Assembly (NCBI RefSeq): GCF_018798885.1
Contig: NZ_CP076361.1
Coordinates: 2,261,501-2,325,500 of the forward strand
DNA: 64,000 bases
Reading direction: 5' to 3'
Origin: Gemmobacter fulvus
GTDB lineage: Bacteria > Pseudomonadota > Alphaproteobacteria > Rhodobacterales > Rhodobacteraceae
The notes below the pieces were generated by a model that was not told the DNA's origin, ran no database searches, and was given only the letters and a program-made list of their open reading frames with translations. How positions within the stretch are numbered: position 1 is the first letter of the stretch; each line of letters begins with the position of its first letter. Both the position numbers and the translations under genes were made by a program. Below, one piece after another: positions 33,727-42,885 of this stretch.

Positions 33727-34279
33727 AACCCTGTTCCTGATCCTTGGTATCCTGCTGGCGCTGGCGGGCCTGTTGCTGCATCAGCGCTTTTTCGGATTCG
33801 CCGCACAGCGCCCGCAGGATTATGCCCATGGCCCCCGCTTTGATCTGCGCCGCCACATGCAGGGGCCGATGGTCTGCGAAGGCGTGATCTATGGCCCGCT
33901 GGGCCGTGTGACCTCGCGCTTTGTGGCCGAGATCGACGGGCGCTGGGATGGCAACAGCGGTATCCTGTCTGAGCGGTTCCACTATGACAGCGGCACAGTC
34001 CAGCTGCGCGAATGGCGCTTGCGCCTTGGCAATGATGGCCGCATCCGCGCCGAGGCGGCAGATCTGGCCGGTGCGGGCGAAGGCTGGGCCGAAGGCTCTG
34101 CGGTGGTGCTGCGTTACCGCATCCGGCTGACACCCGAGGCGGGGGGCCATGCGCTCGACGTGACCGACTGGATGTATCTGATGGAGAATGGCACCATCCT
34201 CAACCGCAGCCAGTTCCGCAAATTCGGCATCAAGGTGGCCGAACTGGTGGCAACCATGCGCCCCAAGGTGACAGCATGA
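33719..34279 (+). CDS. DUF3833 family protein, sigma-E operon
   Basis: A 186-residue DUF3833 protein with one N-terminal hydrophobic anchor (LFLILGILLALAGLLLH, residues 5-21) and a soluble part containing GPMVCEGVIYGPLGRV and DVTDWMYLMENGTILNRSQFRKFGIKVAEL. Related proteins are often lipoproteins or anchored in the envelope. It overlaps the transporter gene by eight bases and the SDR gene by four. Function unknown; it belongs to the oxidative-stress lipid operon by position. Confidence 0.88.
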   Translation: MTETLFLILGILLALAGLLLHQRFFGFAAQRPQDYAHGPRFDLRRHMQGPMVCEGVIYGPLGRVTSRFVAEIDGRWDGNSGILSERFHYDSGTVQLREWRLRLGNDGRIRAEAADLAGAGEGWAEGSAVVLRYRIRLTPEAGGHALDVTDWMYLMENGTILNRSQFRKFGIKVAELVATMRPKVTA

Positions 34280-35010
34280 TCTGGCAGGGCAAACGCTATT
34301 GGCTGGTCGGCGCGTCCGAAGGTCTGGGTCTGGCACTGGCCGAGGCGCTGAGCGCGCGGGGGGCGCATTTGGTGCTGTCGGCGCGGAATCCTGAACGGCT
34401 GGCCATGGTGGCGGCGGCGCTGCCCGGCCCGGCAGAGGTGCTGCCGCTGGATGTGGCCGATGGGGCTGCCGTGCGGGCGGCAGGGGCGCGCTTGGGTGCT
34501 CTGGATGGTGTGATCTGGCTGGCCGGGGTCTATTGGCCGATGCGGGCGCAGGACTGGGACGCCGATCAGGTCGAGGCGATGTGCGATGTGAACTTCACCG
34601 GCTGCGCGCGGGTGATCGGCGCGGTTCTGCCGGGTATGCTGGCGCGCGGCCAGGGGCATATCGTGATCACCGGATCGCTGTCGGGCTTTCGCGGTCTGCC
34701 GGGGGCGATAGGCTATGGCGCATCCAAGGCGGGCTGCATGTCCCTGGCGGAATCGCTGCATGCCGATCTGCGCGGCAGCGGCGTCCGGGTGCAGCTGGCC
34801 AATCCCGGCTTCATCCGCACCCGGCTGACCGCACAGAACGCATTTGCCATGCCGCAGATCATGGAACCGGCCGAGGCCGCCGCGCATCTGCTGCGCCTGA
34901 TGGAGGGCACCCGGTTTGCGCAAAGCTTTCCGCGCCCGTTCAGCTGGCTGTTCCGCCTTGCGAATTTCCTGCCGGACCGCTTGTATTACCGCCTGTTCGC
35001 CCCGAAATGA
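34276..35010 (+). CDS. Short-chain dehydrogenase/reductase, sigma-E operon
   Basis: A 244-residue classical SDR. The cofactor motif is VGASEGLGLALAEAL at residues 8-22, the catalytic Ser is in ITGSLSGFRGLPG and the Tyr-Lys pair in GYGASKAG. The C-terminal NFLPDRLYYRLFAPK is hydrophobic and could contact membrane. It is the last gene of the ATGA-coupled set and probably reduces or oxidises a lipid or quinone-like intermediate. SGNH-type genes follow 28 bases downstream and could be co-transcribed. Confidence 0.9.
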   Translation: MIWQGKRYWLVGASEGLGLALAEALSARGAHLVLSARNPERLAMVAAALPGPAEVLPLDVADGAAVRAAGARLGALDGVIWLAGVYWPMRAQDWDADQVEAMCDVNFTGCARVIGAVLPGMLARGQGHIVITGSLSGFRGLPGAIGYGASKAGCMSLAESLHADLRGSGVRVQLANPGFIRTRLTAQNAFAMPQIMEPAEAAAHLLRLMEGTRFAQSFPRPFSWLFRLANFLPDRLYYRLFAPK

Positions 35011-35038
35011 GCGGAGGGCAGCGGAACGGGGCCATGGG

Positions 35039-35977
35039 ATGCTGAGGGCTAAAGGGATTGCTTTGCTTGTGCTGGCTGGGGGTGCGGCGGCAGGCTGGGC
35101 GTTGCTTACCCCGCCCGCAAGGCTCAGCCCGGCCGAACTTGCAGCGCATTATGCCACGCCCTTGCCAAAGCCCGACACCCCGCTCGCGGTCTATCATCTG
35201 GGCCACAGTCTGGTGGGGCGCGACATGCCTGCGATGCTGGCGCAGCTGATGGGCGAGGGGCACCGCCATGCCAGCCAGTTGGGCTGGGGGGCCTCGCTCG
35301 ATCAACACTGGCGCGGCGATGTGCCGGGCTTTGCCGAAGAAAACGCGCATCCCGCCTATCGCCCGGCGCATGAGGCGATTGGCGGTGGGGCCTATGATGC
35401 CGTGGTGCTGACCGAAATGGTGGAATTGCGCGATGCCATCCAGCACCATGACAGCGCCCGCGCGCTGGCCGATTGGGCGCGGCTGGCCCGGCAGGCGCGG
35501 GGTGATGTGCGGCTCTATCTTTATGAAACCTGGCACCGGCTGGATGATCCCTCGGGGTGGCTGGCACGGCTGGCGCAGGATCGCGCGGCGCTGTGGGAGG
35601 CCGAGTTGCTGCGCCCCGCAATGGCGCGGCAAGGCGTGGGCACCATTCATGTGATCCCGGCGGGGCAGGTTCTGGCGGCGCTGGTCACGCGGATCGAGGC
35701 GGGCGAGGTGCCGGGCCTGACCCGGCGCGAGGATCTGTTCACCCGCGATGCGCAGGGCGCGCCCGACATGATCCACCTGAATGATCTGGGCGCCTATGTG
35801 GTGGCGCTGACCCATTACGCGGTCTTGTCGGGCCGCCCGCCGCTGGGTCTGCCCCATACGTTGCAGCGGGCCGATGGCAGCCCGGCCACGCCACCCACGC
35901 CCGCCGCCGCGCGCGTGATGCAGGAGGTGGTCTGGCAGGTGGTCAGCCGCTATGCTGCGACAGGTATCGCTGGCTGA
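35039..35977 (+). CDS. SGNH-hydrolase-like exported protein
   Basis: A 312-residue protein with an N-terminal hydrophobic segment (residues 5-23, signal or anchor). A likely SGNH esterase fold is suggested by YHLGHSLVGRDMP with Ser57 and by DMIHLND with Asp243 and His246, which gives the DxxH pair. The middle contains LYLYETWHRLDD, which also appears in the next protein. SGNH enzymes deacylate or transfer acyl groups on sugars and lipids. The two tandem genes have the same motif spacing, so they are probably paralogues. Position beside glycosyltransferase genes suggests a polysaccharide target. Function is not established. Confidence 0.7.
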   Translation: MLRAKGIALLVLAGGAAAGWALLTPPARLSPAELAAHYATPLPKPDTPLAVYHLGHSLVGRDMPAMLAQLMGEGHRHASQLGWGASLDQHWRGDVPGFAEENAHPAYRPAHEAIGGGAYDAVVLTEMVELRDAIQHHDSARALADWARLARQARGDVRLYLYETWHRLDDPSGWLARLAQDRAALWEAELLRPAMARQGVGTIHVIPAGQVLAALVTRIEAGEVPGLTRREDLFTRDAQGAPDMIHLNDLGAYVVALTHYAVLSGRPPLGLPHTLQRADGSPATPPTPAAARVMQEVVWQVVSRYAATGIAG

Positions 35978-35992
35978 AAGGCACCCCCCCGC

Positions 35993-38443
35993 ATGTCTCT
36001 GCTGTCGCTTCTGGCGGAAATCCTGTTTGTCGGCCACAGCCTTGTCGGCCCCAATCTGCCGCCGCTGATCGAGGCGGGGTTGCAGGCACAGGGCCAGCCC
36101 GAGGCCAGCGTTTCGGCGCAGATCATCAATGGTGCCCCGCTCAGCTATCAATGGGAGCATTCCGCCGAGGCCGAGGGCGTCGATGGCCGGGTGCGGCTGG
36201 CGACAGGGGACGTGACTGCGCTGGTGCTGACCGAGGCGATTCCGCTGGCGGCGCAGGTGCAGTGGAATGACAGCGCGGTGCAGGTGGCGGCCTTTGCCGG
36301 GCTGGCGTGGCGCGCCAATCCGCAGACGCAGGTGTTTGTTTATGAAACATGGCACAGTCTGGCCTCCGGTCCGGGCGCGGTGATCGAAGGGGATCCGGGG
36401 GCGGGCACGCCCTGGATTGACCGGATCGCGGCGGATCTGCCGATGTGGCAAGAGCTTGCGGATGCAGCCTCGGCGACGCGGCCCGCCGGGGCGGCTCCGG
36501 TGCGGCTGATTCCGGCGGGGCAGGCGATGGCGCTGGCGGCCAAGGCCGCACAGGCGGGGGATTTGCCGGGCATTGCCGCGGTGGGCGATCTGTTCCGCGA
36601 CGAGATCCATCCCAATGGCAAGGGGCTGTATCTTGTGGCCATGGTGCATCTGGCAACGATCACCGGAAAATCGCCCGAGGGGCTGCCTGCGAAACTGACG
36701 CGCAAATGGCAAAGCCGCGATTCGGCCCTGTCGCCCGACCTGGCGCTGGCCTTGCAGCGCATCGCCTGGCAGGCCGCCGAGGCGCATCGCCTGCGCGAAG
36801 GCAGCGCGGCGGGGGCTGATGTGCAGCCCATCGTCGCGACAGCCGCGCCCGAGGAACCGCCGCAGGGTTTTGCCCCGATCCGCAACCCGGCGCTGGCGCT
36901 GGGTCTGGCCGGGGTGAATGACTGGTCGGTGCAGCAGCCCTTTCTGGATGTGATGAAAACCGCCCGTCCCTGGACCGGCCATCTGCCCGGACAATGGGGC
37001 GGCATGGATCACGCGGCCCTGGCGGCGGGCGGCTGGCTGGATGCCGATGGCTGGCTGACCGCCCTGCCGCCCGAGGTGACGGGCGTTTCCACCCTGATCC
37101 TGACCGATCTGCCCGCCGATGCGGCGGGTGTGGCGGGCCGTTATCTGGTGCGCTGGCAGGGCCGGGGGGACGTGACGCTGGGCGGGCGGGCGCAGACTGT
37201 GCAATCGGTGCCCGGCGGGCTGATCTTTGATTATACGCCGGGCGAGGGCGCGGTGATCCTGACGATCAACGGGCTGGTGGCGGGCGATCCGCTGCGGGCG
37301 ATCCGCATCGTGCGGCAAGACCGCGAACGCGAGCTTGACGCGGGGGGCCTGTTCAACCCCGATTGGCTTGCGCGCATCCAAGGGGTTTCTGCCATCCGGT
37401 TCATGGATTGGATGATGACGAATGACTCGGTGTTGGCCACGGTGGAGCAAAGCCCGAAACTTGGCGATTACACCTGGGCGCGAAACGGCGTGCCGGTGGA
37501 GGTGATGGTGGCGCTGGCCAATGCGCTGGAGGCCGATCCCTGGTTCACCCTGCCGCATCTGGCCGAGGATGATCTGGTGCGCTTTTACGCCGAAACCGTG
37601 GCGGATCTGCTGAAGCCGGGATTACGCGCGCATGTCGAATATTCCAACGAAGTGTGGAACTGGCAATTCGCGCAGGCCCGCTGGGCCGAAGAGCAGGGCC
37701 GGGCGCGGTGGGGTCAGGATGGCACATGGCTGCAATTCTATGGCTTGCGCGCCGCACAGGTCGCCGCGATCTGGGCCGAGGTGTTCGGGGCCGAGGCCGA
37801 CACCCGGCTGGTGCGGGTGGTGGCCACGCAGACCGGCGTGCCGGGGATCGAGACGCAGATCCTGGACGCACCGCTGGTGGTGGCCGAGGGCCTGCCCGCC
37901 CCGAAAACCGCCTTTGATGCCTATGCCGTCACCGGCTATTTTGCCGCCTTGCTGGGCAGCGAGGCGAAATTGCCGATGGTGAAGGACTGGCTGGCCGCAA
38001 GCGCCAAGGCCGATCCCGCCGCGCCCTATGCACAGGCAGTGACACAGGCCGCCGAAGAGCTGCTGGACGGACGCCATTCCGGCCTGGCCGAAGACACGCT
38101 GCGCGACGTGCTGGACCGGGTTCTGCCGCATCACGCGGCAGTGGCGCGGGCAGAGGGGTTGCGCCTGCTGATGTATGAGGGCGGCAGCCATGTCGTCGGT
38201 TATGGCCCGGTGGTGGATGATGCCGAGGTGACGGCCTTTTTACAGCATCTGAATTACACCGCCGAAATGGGGGCCTTGTATCAGCAGTTGCTGACCGGCT
38301 GGGCGCGCCTGTCCGATGCACCGTTCAATGCCTTTGTCGATGTCTATAGCCCGACCAAATGGGGCAGTTGGGGGGCCTTGCGCCATCTGGGCGATGATAA
38401 CCCGCGCTGGCAGGCGCTGGCGACAGGCTGCGGCACATGCTGA
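35993..38443 (+). CDS. Two-domain SGNH-like plus carbohydrate-active-like protein
   Basis: An 816-residue protein. Residues 8-240 repeat the SGNH-like pattern of the preceding gene: FVGHSLVGPNLP with Ser16, FVYETWHSL, and DEIHPNGKGLY with Asp203 and His206. Residues about 330-810 form a second domain beginning with a beta-rich segment and then containing FMDWMMTND (near 470), DPWFTLPHLAEDD and HVEYSNEVWNW with Glu549. This is reminiscent of a TIM-barrel glycoside hydrolase or a carbohydrate-binding family, but I cannot name it. There is no clear signal peptide; the SGNH domain begins almost at residue 1. It overlaps the following glycosyltransferase by seven bases. Confidence 0.7.
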   Translation: MSLLSLLAEILFVGHSLVGPNLPPLIEAGLQAQGQPEASVSAQIINGAPLSYQWEHSAEAEGVDGRVRLATGDVTALVLTEAIPLAAQVQWNDSAVQVAAFAGLAWRANPQTQVFVYETWHSLASGPGAVIEGDPGAGTPWIDRIAADLPMWQELADAASATRPAGAAPVRLIPAGQAMALAAKAAQAGDLPGIAAVGDLFRDEIHPNGKGLYLVAMVHLATITGKSPEGLPAKLTRKWQSRDSALSPDLALALQRIAWQAAEAHRLREGSAAGADVQPIVATAAPEEPPQGFAPIRNPALALGLAGVNDWSVQQPFLDVMKTARPWTGHLPGQWGGMDHAALAAGGWLDADGWLTALPPEVTGVSTLILTDLPADAAGVAGRYLVRWQGRGDVTLGGRAQTVQSVPGGLIFDYTPGEGAVILTINGLVAGDPLRAIRIVRQDRERELDAGGLFNPDWLARIQGVSAIRFMDWMMTNDSVLATVEQSPKLGDYTWARNGVPVEVMVALANALEADPWFTLPHLAEDDLVRFYAETVADLLKPGLRAHVEYSNEVWNWQFAQARWAEEQGRARWGQDGTWLQFYGLRAAQVAAIWAEVFGAEADTRLVRVVATQTGVPGIETQILDAPLVVAEGLPAPKTAFDAYAVTGYFAALLGSEAKLPMVKDWLAASAKADPAAPYAQAVTQAAEELLDGRHSGLAEDTLRDVLDRVLPHHAAVARAEGLRLLMYEGGSHVVGYGPVVDDAEVTAFLQHLNYTAEMGALYQQLLTGWARLSDAPFNAFVDVYSPTKWGSWGALRHLGDDNPRWQALATGCGTC

Positions 38444-39261
38444 GCGTGATCATTCCCGCGTCGAACGAAGCCGCCTATATCGGGGCCTGTCTCGCGGCGC
38501 TGTTCCAGTCAGACCCCGTGCCGGGGGGCGCCGAGGCGGTGGTGGTGGCGAATGGCTGCAGCGATGCGACGGCAGAAGTGGCGCGCGGCTTTGCCGATCA
38601 TGCGGCGGCGGCGGGCTGGGCGCTGGTGGTGCTGGATCTGCCGCAGGGCGGCAAGCCCAATGCGCTGAACGCGGGCGACGCAGTAGCGCGCGGCGAGATG
38701 CGCGCCTATCTCGATGCAGATGTGGTGGTCTCGGCCCCGGTGATGGCGCAGCTTGTGGCGGCGCTGGCCGGGGATGCGCCACGTTATGCCGGGGGCACGC
38801 CAGAGATTCCGGTAGCACAGAGCCGGGTAACGCGGGCCTATGCGCGGTTCTGGCAGCGCCTGCCCTTTGCGCAAAGCGTGGCACCGGGCTTTGGCCTGTT
38901 TGCGGTCAATGCGGCGGGGCGGGCACGCTGGGGCGTGTTTCCGGCCATCATCTCGGACGATACCTTTGTGCGGTTGCAGTTTGCCCCCGCCGAACGGGTG
39001 CAGGTGGCCGCATCCTATCTCTGGCCGATGATCGAAGGGTTTGCCGCATTGGTGCGGGTGCGGCGGCGGCAGGATGCCGGGGTGGCCGAGATTGCCGCGC
39101 GCTGGCCCGGCCTGCTGGCGCGGGAAGGCAAAGCCCGGCTCGGCATGGCGCGGCTGGCGGCGCTTGCGCTGCGCGACCCGGCGGGCTTTGCCTGCTATGC
39201 GGCAGTCTCTGTCGCGGTCAAGGCGCGGCGCGGCGGGGCGGTCTGGACGCGCGGGCGCTGA
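38437..39261 (+). CDS. Family 2 glycosyltransferase
   Basis: A 274-residue GT-A fold transferase. It opens MLSVIIPASNEAAYIGACLAAL; VVVANGCSDATAE is the nucleotide-binding strand, and DADVVVSAP (near residue 90) carries the DxD-type metal site. The C-terminal LRDPAGFACYAAVSVAVKARRGG could be amphipathic. It follows the SGNH fusion gene with a seven-base overlap, so the esterase-like protein and this transferase are co-expressed. It converges on the next gene with only seven bases between stops. Confidence 0.88.
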   Translation: MLSVIIPASNEAAYIGACLAALFQSDPVPGGAEAVVVANGCSDATAEVARGFADHAAAAGWALVVLDLPQGGKPNALNAGDAVARGEMRAYLDADVVVSAPVMAQLVAALAGDAPRYAGGTPEIPVAQSRVTRAYARFWQRLPFAQSVAPGFGLFAVNAAGRARWGVFPAIISDDTFVRLQFAPAERVQVAASYLWPMIEGFAALVRVRRRQDAGVAEIAARWPGLLAREGKARLGMARLAALALRDPAGFACYAAVSVAVKARRGGAVWTRGR

Positions 39262-39268
39262 CGGTTCT

Positions 39269-40081
39269 TCAGGCCGAGGCCGTCAGGTCCATCCAGCCGC
39301 AGCGCCGGGCGAAATCTTCGGGATTGGTGTCTGCCCCCACTGCCATGCCCTGCCGGAAGGCCGCAGACTTGCGGGCCTGCCACAGATCCCGGCGCAGATG
39401 CAGGCCAGAGCGGCTGATCTTGGTGATCGGGGTGCGCAGGGGCAGGGCGGTGGCCCACTTGCGCTGCATCGCCTGATAGCAGGCCACATAATCCGGGCCA
39501 AGCGCGCCATGATACCTGTCATTGTGGATGCAGGGCAGCGCGCCCGCATAGGCCGCCCGCCCCGCCGCGCGGGCCTGCGCGACAATATCGGTGCCATACA
39601 TGTGCCAGCCCGGCAGCCCCTCGTCAAAGCGCAGCCCCGAGGCGCGGCGCAGGATGATCACCATTTCATCGAAGCTTTGCACCGGAAGCGGTGCCATCGG
39701 CACCCGCCCCACGATCATGCCCAGCGAGGAGGACCAGACCGGCCCGATATGCGCGCCATCCAGCCCGACGCCAAAGGCCCCGAACAAGGCCCAGTCGGGA
39801 TCCTGAGCCGTCAGCGCGGCCAGACGCGCGGCCAAAAGCCGGTCCCAGCCCTGCGGAAAATACACATCCTGATGGGCAAAGACGATGATCGGGGCCGTGG
39901 TCGCGTCCAGCGCCCGGTTATAGGCGATGGCAGCAGAGGGCGCATTCCATTCCACATGCAGCGGCACCCCCGCCTGCACCATGGGTGAACGGGCGAGGTT
40001 GTTGGCCAGAATCTCCTGCGCATTGCAGGCGGCGGCAAGAACCATGTCGGGCAGGGCGGCGGGATCAGGCATCAGCGGCAT
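39269..40081 (-). CDS. Glycosyltransferase-like protein
   Basis: A 270-residue protein resembling GT-A fold transferases. YNRALDATTAPIIVFAHQDVYFPQGWDRLL at about residues 54-83 places HQD where a DxD metal site would be. GWHMYGTDIVAQARAAGRAAY is the acceptor-side motif seen in small GT2-like proteins. The N-terminal 35 residues lack the usual first strand, so it could be a divergent member. It overlaps the end of the upstream transferase gene by 17 bases on the same strand and is probably co-transcribed with it. Confidence 0.72.
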   Translation of the reverse strand: MPLMPDPAALPDMVLAAACNAQEILANNLARSPMVQAGVPLHVEWNAPSAAIAYNRALDATTAPIIVFAHQDVYFPQGWDRLLAARLAALTAQDPDWALFGAFGVGLDGAHIGPVWSSSLGMIVGRVPMAPLPVQSFDEMVIILRRASGLRFDEGLPGWHMYGTDIVAQARAAGRAAYAGALPCIHNDRYHGALGPDYVACYQAMQRKWATALPLRTPITKISRSGLHLRRDLWQARKSAAFRQGMAVGADTNPEDFARRCGWMDLTASA

Positions 40082-41264
40082 TTCGGATCAGAAGGGCAAG
40101 TTTGGTGGCTTCGCGGTCGATGTCGTGGCGGGCGAACACGCGCTGCCGGGCGGTCTGCCCCATGGCGGTCAGCCGGGGCAAGGGGGTTTCGGCCAGCGCA
40201 TCAATCGCATCGGCCAGTGCGAGCGCATCGCCCGCCGGCACCAGCCAGCCGGTTTCGGGCACGACCAGCTCTGGCAGGCCCGCGATGGCGGTGGCGATCA
40301 CCGGGCGGGCGGCGGCCATGGCCTCCATCACCACCATGGGCAGACCTTCGGCGAAAGACGGCAGGATCAGCGCCTGCGCCGCTGCCAGCTCTTCGCGCAC
40401 CCGCGCCTCGGGCAACCAGCCGGTCAGCGTGACATGACGGCGCAAGGTATAGGTTTCGATCAGGGCCTCGATCTCGCCGCGCAGAGGGCCATCGCCTACC
40501 AGCGTCAGATGCAGCCCCGGATGCTGGCGCACCGCCTGCCCCAGTGCCTCGATCAGCAGCGGAAAGCCCTTCTGTTCGGAAAACCGCCCGATGGCCACCA
40601 GACGCAGCTTGGCCGGAAGCGGGGCGGGATCGGCAAAGCGCCAGGGCTCGATCCCGCAATGCACCACCTTCAGGCGCGGCCAGTCCGCCACATCGGACCA
40701 GCGGCACAGCTGGCTGCGGCCATAGGACGAAATCGCCACGCTGAAGGCCGCATGATGGATCTTTTCGGCCAGCGACAGCGCCTGGGGCGCATCGAATTCT
40801 TCGGGCCCGTGCAAGGTGAAGGAATAGCGTGGCCCGCCCAACTGATGACACAACAGCGCGACCGTGGCGGGGTTGGTGCCGAAATGCGCGTGCAGATGGC
40901 GGATGCCAAGACTGTCGCAGCGCGCCGCCACATGGGCTGCCTCGGCCAGATAGACCAGATGGCGCGCGCGTGCGCCCGCCCGTGCGCCCAGCCGCAGCGC
41001 CGTGGCCGTGGCGCGCAGGGCGGCCAGCGGGTGACGCAGCACCCAGCCCAGGGCCGACCCGGCAAGCGCCAGCTTTCCCGCCTCCAGCACATGTTCGGTG
41101 CGCTGATCCTCGGCCTCATCCTCGGGGTCGGACAGGGTGGCGCGATCTGACCGCATGGCAAAGCGGTGCACGGAAAAGCCCACACGCTCCAGCGCCTGAA
41201 CCTCGCGCCGGATGAAGGTATGCGAGGCCCGTGGGTAGGTATTGACGAGATAGGCAATCTTCAC
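40065..41264 (-). CDS. Family 4 glycosyltransferase (GT-B)
   Basis: A 399-residue GT-B transferase. The start is GTG 41264 (KIAYLVNTYPRASHTFIRREVQAL); the frame continues upstream to 42686 but only as a shadow of the flippase gene. GIRHLHAHFGTNPATVA is the acceptor-side domain, LRLVAIGRFSEQKGFPLLIEAL begins the donor domain, and the E-x7-E-type motif is in FAEGLPMVVMEAMAAARPV. Such enzymes add a hexose to a lipid-linked oligosaccharide at the cytoplasmic face. It is divergent from the flippase gene with 111 bases between them. Confidence 0.9.
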   Translation of the reverse strand: MKIAYLVNTYPRASHTFIRREVQALERVGFSVHRFAMRSDRATLSDPEDEAEDQRTEHVLEAGKLALAGSALGWVLRHPLAALRATATALRLGARAGARARHLVYLAEAAHVAARCDSLGIRHLHAHFGTNPATVALLCHQLGGPRYSFTLHGPEEFDAPQALSLAEKIHHAAFSVAISSYGRSQLCRWSDVADWPRLKVVHCGIEPWRFADPAPLPAKLRLVAIGRFSEQKGFPLLIEALGQAVRQHPGLHLTLVGDGPLRGEIEALIETYTLRRHVTLTGWLPEARVREELAAAQALILPSFAEGLPMVVMEAMAAARPVIATAIAGLPELVVPETGWLVPAGDALALADAIDALAETPLPRLTAMGQTARQRVFARHDIDREATKLALLIRNAADA

Positions 41265-41375
41265 AGCAAGGCCCCGGCGTTTCGACTGTTGTAGCAGAGT
41301 CTTTGATTTTGCAGAAGCTTGTGGCCGAAGAATGGCATTATTGACCCTTGCGAGTGGCCCGCCTAGGGTCGCGGC

Positions 41376-42710
41376 ATGGAAATCACGCGCCCCAGCCTGT
41401 TTGCCCGCGCCCTGCGCGGATCGGCCCTGACGGCGGGATCCTATGCCATTACCCAAGGGCTGCGGCTTGGCTCCAACCTGATCCTGACCCGGCTGCTGTT
41501 CCCCGAGGCCTTTGGGCTGATGGCGCTGGTCTCGGTGTTTCTGGTGGGGCTGGCGATGTTTTCCGATATCGGCATCGGCCCGGCCATTTCGCACAGCAAG
41601 CGGGGCGACGAGCCGGGCTTTCTGGATACCGCCTGGACCGTGCAGGTGGCGCGCGGCGGGCTGATGTGGCTGGCCACCTGCGCCATCGCCTGGCCCGCAG
41701 CGCAGTTTTACGAGGCCCCTGATCTGCTGGCGCTGTTGCCGGTGGCGGGGCTGACGCTGCTGATTTCCGGCTTCAATCCGACGCGGATCGACACGGCGAA
41801 CCGGCATCTGCTGCTGGGCCGGGTGACGGCGCTGGATCTGCTGGCGCAGACCATCGGCATTGCGGCTATGGTCGCGCTGGCCTTTGTGCTGCAATCGGTC
41901 TGGGCGCTGGTGATCGGCGCGCTGATCGGGTCGGTGGCCAAGCTGGTGCTGACGCATGTCGGCCTGCCCGGCCACCGCAATCGCCTGCACTGGGAGCCGG
42001 GCGCGGGGGCCGAGCTGATCCATTTCGGCAAATGGATCTTCCTGTCCACCGCCTGCGGCTTTTTGTTGTCGCAGGGCGACAAGGCCATTCTGGGGGCGTT
42101 TCTGCCGCTGGATGCGCTGGGCGTCTATAACATCGGTTATTTTCTGGCGTCGTTTCCGGTGCTGCTGGGCGGGGCGGTGACGGGGCGTATTCTGATCCCG
42201 CTGTACCGGGACCATCCGCCTGCCGCCTCGGTGCAGAACTTCCGGCGGTTGCGGCGCTTGCGGGTTGGATTGACGGCGGGGCTGCTGCTGCTGCTGCTGC
42301 TGCTGGCGCTGTTCGGCGGGGCATTGGTGCATCTTCTGTATGATGCGCGATATGCGCAGGCAGGCGCGATCGTGATGGCGATTGCGCTGGTGCAGATGCC
42401 GCTGGTGATCGGCATGACCTATGATCAGGCGGCGCTGGCGGCGGGGGATTCCCGGCGCTATTTTCTGGTGATGGCGCTGCGGGCGGCCTTGCAGACCTGC
42501 GCGTTCCTGATCGGTGCGGCGCTGGACGGGGTGCAGGGCGCGTTGATCGGGCAGTTCTGCGCGCTGGTTCTGGCGCACCCTCTGATTGTGTGGCTGGCGC
42601 GCCGATACCGCGTATGGGATGCTGCGCATGATCTGGGCTTTGCCATGTTTGCGATTCTGGTCCTGCTGCTTTCGCTCTCCCTCCATCTGGGGGCCTTTGC
42701 CGGTCTTTAG
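41376..42710 (+). CDS. Wzx-like polysaccharide flippase
   Basis: A 444-residue membrane protein of the polysaccharide biosynthesis/MOP superfamily with about twelve hydrophobic segments. The start of the family profile, TAGSYAITQGLRLGSNLILTRLLFPEAFGLMALV, is clear at residues 18-51. It would flip undecaprenyl-linked repeat units to the periplasm for polymerisation. The stop codon lies inside an inverted repeat. The sequence is more like the AmsL/ExoT type than a lipid II flippase. Confidence 0.9.
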   Translation: MEITRPSLFARALRGSALTAGSYAITQGLRLGSNLILTRLLFPEAFGLMALVSVFLVGLAMFSDIGIGPAISHSKRGDEPGFLDTAWTVQVARGGLMWLATCAIAWPAAQFYEAPDLLALLPVAGLTLLISGFNPTRIDTANRHLLLGRVTALDLLAQTIGIAAMVALAFVLQSVWALVIGALIGSVAKLVLTHVGLPGHRNRLHWEPGAGAELIHFGKWIFLSTACGFLLSQGDKAILGAFLPLDALGVYNIGYFLASFPVLLGGAVTGRILIPLYRDHPPAASVQNFRRLRRLRVGLTAGLLLLLLLLALFGGALVHLLYDARYAQAGAIVMAIALVQMPLVIGMTYDQAALAAGDSRRYFLVMALRAALQTCAFLIGAALDGVQGALIGQFCALVLAHPLIVWLARRYRVWDAAHDLGFAMFAILVLLLSLSLHLGAFAGL

Positions 42711-42727
42711 GCTGGAAATTGCCTAAA
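42706..42727. repeat. Inverted repeat at the flippase stop
   Basis: TTTAGGC (42706-42712) and GCCTAAA (42721-42727) form a perfect 7-bp stem with an 8-base loop; the flippase TAG lies in the left arm. TTTAGGCTGG, the left arm plus three bases, recurs at 42779-42788. The hairpin is weak as a terminator because no T-run follows, so it could also be a binding site. Confidence 0.5.
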
Positions 42728-42885
42728 ATTGACAGAAATCCTGCCCAAATTCCGCCAAAGTTTCGCGTTATGGATGATTTTAGGCTGGTATTGTTCTGAG
42801 AACGTGCAAAGATTTACGAATAAGGTCCAACCTGAAGGTGATACGCAACAATGCGGCGCGCATGACGGGCGTTGTGGAGGATAGG

